DNA from: Phenylobacterium aquaticum
GTDB taxonomy: Bacteria > Pseudomonadota > Alphaproteobacteria > Caulobacterales > Caulobacteraceae
Direction: 5' to 3'
Assembly (NCBI RefSeq): GCF_022695515.1
Contig: NZ_JALDPT010000021.1
Location: 1-64,000 of the forward strand
DNA length: 64,000 nucleotides
Shown here: positions 62,406-64,000 of the stretch, piece by piece
Numbering within the stretch: position 1 is the first letter of the stretch
How the letters are laid out: the number at the start of each line of letters is the position of its first letter
The notes under the pieces: model-generated
The model's database searches: none
Told to the model about the DNA's origin: nothing
Seen by the model: only the letters and a program-made list of their open reading frames with translations
Made by a program: the position numbers and the translations under genes

Positions 62406-63487
62406 TTCATCGGTTCCGTCTTGGCCGCGGCGTCCAGCTCGGCCTGGATTGCGGGCTTGCCGGCGAAGCGCTTGCGCGCATCGGCCAAGGCCGCGTCACG
62501 TTTGGCGCTTTCCCCGAGCACCGCATAGGAGCGCACCAGCCGGACCCAGCCTTCGGGGTCGTCGGGCTGGGTCTTGAGCCGCTCGGCCAGGCCCGCGACC
62601 ATGCCGCGGATCATGTCGAGCTGGCCGCCGGGCGGCGCCGCGGCGACAGCCGGCGTTTCCGACTGGGCCTCGGCGATCGCCTGCTGCAGAGCAGGTCGGC
62701 GCGGGTCTTCGGCGGGCATGTCGGCCAGCAGGGCCTTCCAGTCGGCGATCCCGCCGGCCTTGTCGCCGCCCATGACCCGCGAGCGGGCCAGGTGGAACCG
62801 CGCGGCGATCGAGGTCGGATCGCGCTTCAGGGCCTCGCGGAAGGCGTTGTCGGCCTCGGGCGACGGCGCGCCCCCGCTCTCGACCACCAGGGACTGGCCC
62901 AGCAGCTCCCAGAGATCCGCGCGGCCGGGAGCCAGGGTGATGGCGTGGCGCAGGGCGCGGCCCGAGGCCGAGGTGTTTTCCGCCGCGCTCTCGGCGAGCG
63001 CCAGATAGCGCCAGGCGTCAGGATCCTTGGGACGCTCGACGGCGACCTGGCGCATGACCGCGGCCAGGGCGGCGGGCGGCAGGGTCTGGAGGTCGGCGGC
63101 GCGCCATTGCGCCAGGCGGTGCTTGAAGCTGTCGTCGGGTAGGCCCGGCGACCCGACAAGGACGTAGAGGGCGAGCGCCGCGAGGGGGGCCACGGCCGCG
63201 GCGATCAGGACGGGCCGGCGCTCAGCGCCGTCATGGGTCCAGGGCTGGGCGGTCTGGTCGGCGGCGGTCAGCAGACGGCGGCCGGCCTCGGCATGGGCGG
63301 CGCCCTGTTCATCCTCGCCGATCAGGCCGCGGGCGGCGAGGTCGTCGATCTCGGATAACTGGCGACGATAGACGTCAAGCGTCGGGTCGGGAGATCCGAC
63401 GCTGGCGGCCGCCCGAGCGGCGCGATGCAGGACAAGGCCGGCTGCGACGGCCGATAGCACGCCCGCCGCCACCCATAAGGCGATCAT
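62402..63487 (-). CDS. ccmI: cytochrome c-type biogenesis protein CcmI
   Basis: A 361-residue protein. Membrane-anchored N-terminus (MIALWVAAGVLSAVAAGLVL), the 'YRRQLSEIDDLAARGLIGED' coiled part with E.GRRLL typical of CcmI, a second membrane helix (RRPVLIAAAVAPLAALALYV), then tetratricopeptide-like repeats (DAWRYLALAESAAENTSASG; WVRLVRSYAVLGESAKRDAA). It holds the C-terminus of apocytochromes for heme ligation. First of the ccm genes. Confidence 0.92.
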   Translation of the reverse strand: MIALWVAAGVLSAVAAGLVLHRAARAAASVGSPDPTLDVYRRQLSEIDDLAARGLIGEDEQGAAHAEAGRRLLTAADQTAQPWTHDGAERRPVLIAAAVAPLAALALYVLVGSPGLPDDSFKHRLAQWRAADLQTLPPAALAAVMRQVAVERPKDPDAWRYLALAESAAENTSASGRALRHAITLAPGRADLWELLGQSLVVESGGAPSPEADNAFREALKRDPTSIAARFHLARSRVMGGDKAGGIADWKALLADMPAEDPRRPALQQAIAEAQSETPAVAAAPPGGQLDMIRGMVAGLAERLKTQPDDPEGWVRLVRSYAVLGESAKRDAALADARKRFAGKPAIQAELDAAAKTEPMK

Positions 63488-63570
63488 GCGCGGGCTTTAG
63501 CGGAATCGCGGCGGCGAAGCGAGGGGTCTGGAGGTCGCGCTCGACGATATCGTGCCGGGGCGCGCGCAGG

Positions 63571-64000
63571 TCAGTCGGCGAGCGGAGCCGGCTCGGGCGG
63601 CAGCAGGCCGCGGGCCTGATCGACCGCCACGGCCGTGCGGCGACGAACGATGTCGCCGGCCCGCGGCTCGCGGATCAGGGCGGCGCAATTGGCGGCCACT
63701 TCCAGATAGCTGGCGGCGAGGGTGAAATCGCGCACGGACCCGTCGCGGATCAGGGCCAGGCTTTCCTCGACATAGAAGTCGAGCTGCTCGGCCGCCTTCT
63801 CCAGCACCTTGGCGCGGGCCGAGGCGAAGCCGCCATAGTTGGAGCTGGTGCGGATGGCCTCGACGAAGGTCAGCACAGCCATGGCGCGCTCGGTGGCGCG
63901 GGGATCGGGATCGGTGGTGAAGCGCGGCAACTCCTTGCTCATCCGCGCCACCTTCACCTGCTGGGTCGGCAGGGCCGCGCCCATCAGCTTGGCGACCTCG
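63571..64000 (-). CDS. hypothetical helical protein, incomplete at the right edge
   Basis: The frame is open from the stop at 63571 to the window edge, and the residues just inside the edge (EVAKLMGAALPTQQVKVARM) look coding, so the start is probably outside. An internal ATG at 63942 (MSKELPRFTTDPDPRATERA) is an alternative start. The visible part is mostly helical (YGGFASARAKVLEKAAEQLD; LAASYLEVAANCAALIREPR). No family recognised. It is about 80 bp upstream of ccmI on the same strand. Confidence 0.6.
   Translation of the reverse strand, partial: EVAKLMGAALPTQQVKVARMSKELPRFTTDPDPRATERAMAVLTFVEAIRTSSNYGGFASARAKVLEKAAEQLDFYVEESLALIRDGSVRDFTLAASYLEVAANCAALIREPRAGDIVRRRTAVAVDQARGLLPPEPAPLAD

Overview
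The window is high-GC DNA with dense genes, frequent 4-bp ATGA overlaps and few spacers. It most likely comes from an alphaproteobacterium of the Caulobacteraceae (Caulobacter/Phenylobacterium type). The supporting signs are a two-gene split MetH behind metF and an ArsR-methyltransferase regulator with a metallo-beta-lactamase gene inside the operon, a PleC-like kinase, a ccmI-ccmE-ccmF-ccmH / htrA / two-component / glnE block, a TonB receptor, RTX proteins and ParDE pairs. The genus assignment is inference from gene content; no rRNA or tRNA gene was found.

Layout. 1-5.1 kb: a broken phage-terminase-like fragment, a membrane protein, an exported protein, a ParDE-type pair whose toxin is frame-broken at a 5-bp repeat, an RTX protein, an M24 peptidase-like protein and REP/REPIN repeats. 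5.1-11.6 kb: methionine operon. 11.6-14.1 kb: VOC protein, 2-hydroxyacid dehydrogenase, aldo/keto reductase. 14.1-16.4 kb: a decayed mobile island with a fliQ-like gene, a truncated fliR, an AT-rich orphan and a dead REP-associated (Y1/HUH) transposase. 16.4-20.9 kb: MFS transporter, Lrp regulator and a probable lysine-catabolic gene pair. 21-26.4 kb: a small secreted protein and two RTX proteins. 26.5-34 kb: EttA, TonB receptor, and a TetR-controlled group (VOC protein, hydrolase), DUF1330 and CsbD proteins. 34-40.4 kb: amidase, an intact ParDE pair, and a four-gene envelope operon of unknown function. 40.7-47.3 kb: two acyl-CoA dehydrogenases, a hypothetical protein, OmpW, aminopeptidase N. 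47.4-52.7 kb: response regulator, PleC-like kinase, and an ECF sigma / anti-sigma / periplasmic-sensor / EF-hand operon. 52.7-64 kb: glnE, an EnvZ/FeuQ-type kinase and OmpR-type regulator, HtrA protease, and the cytochrome c maturation operon.

Recurring problem. At least eight otherwise well-preserved genes (metF, ALDH, the Sel1-type lipoprotein, PleC-like kinase, ECF sigma factor, EF-hand protein, the 55.7-57.1 kb kinase, ccmF) each carry one apparent frame break, mostly in short G/C runs. Because several are housekeeping genes, consensus indel errors are the simplest explanation. The ParE break and the transposase and FliR lesions look different and may be real. No clearly new defence or biosynthetic system is evident. 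The strongest leads are the palindromic operator/promoter over a possibly leaderless start of the methionine operon, the EF-hand/ECF sigma operon, the orphan Sel1/beta-helix operon, and the REPIN/transposase remains.
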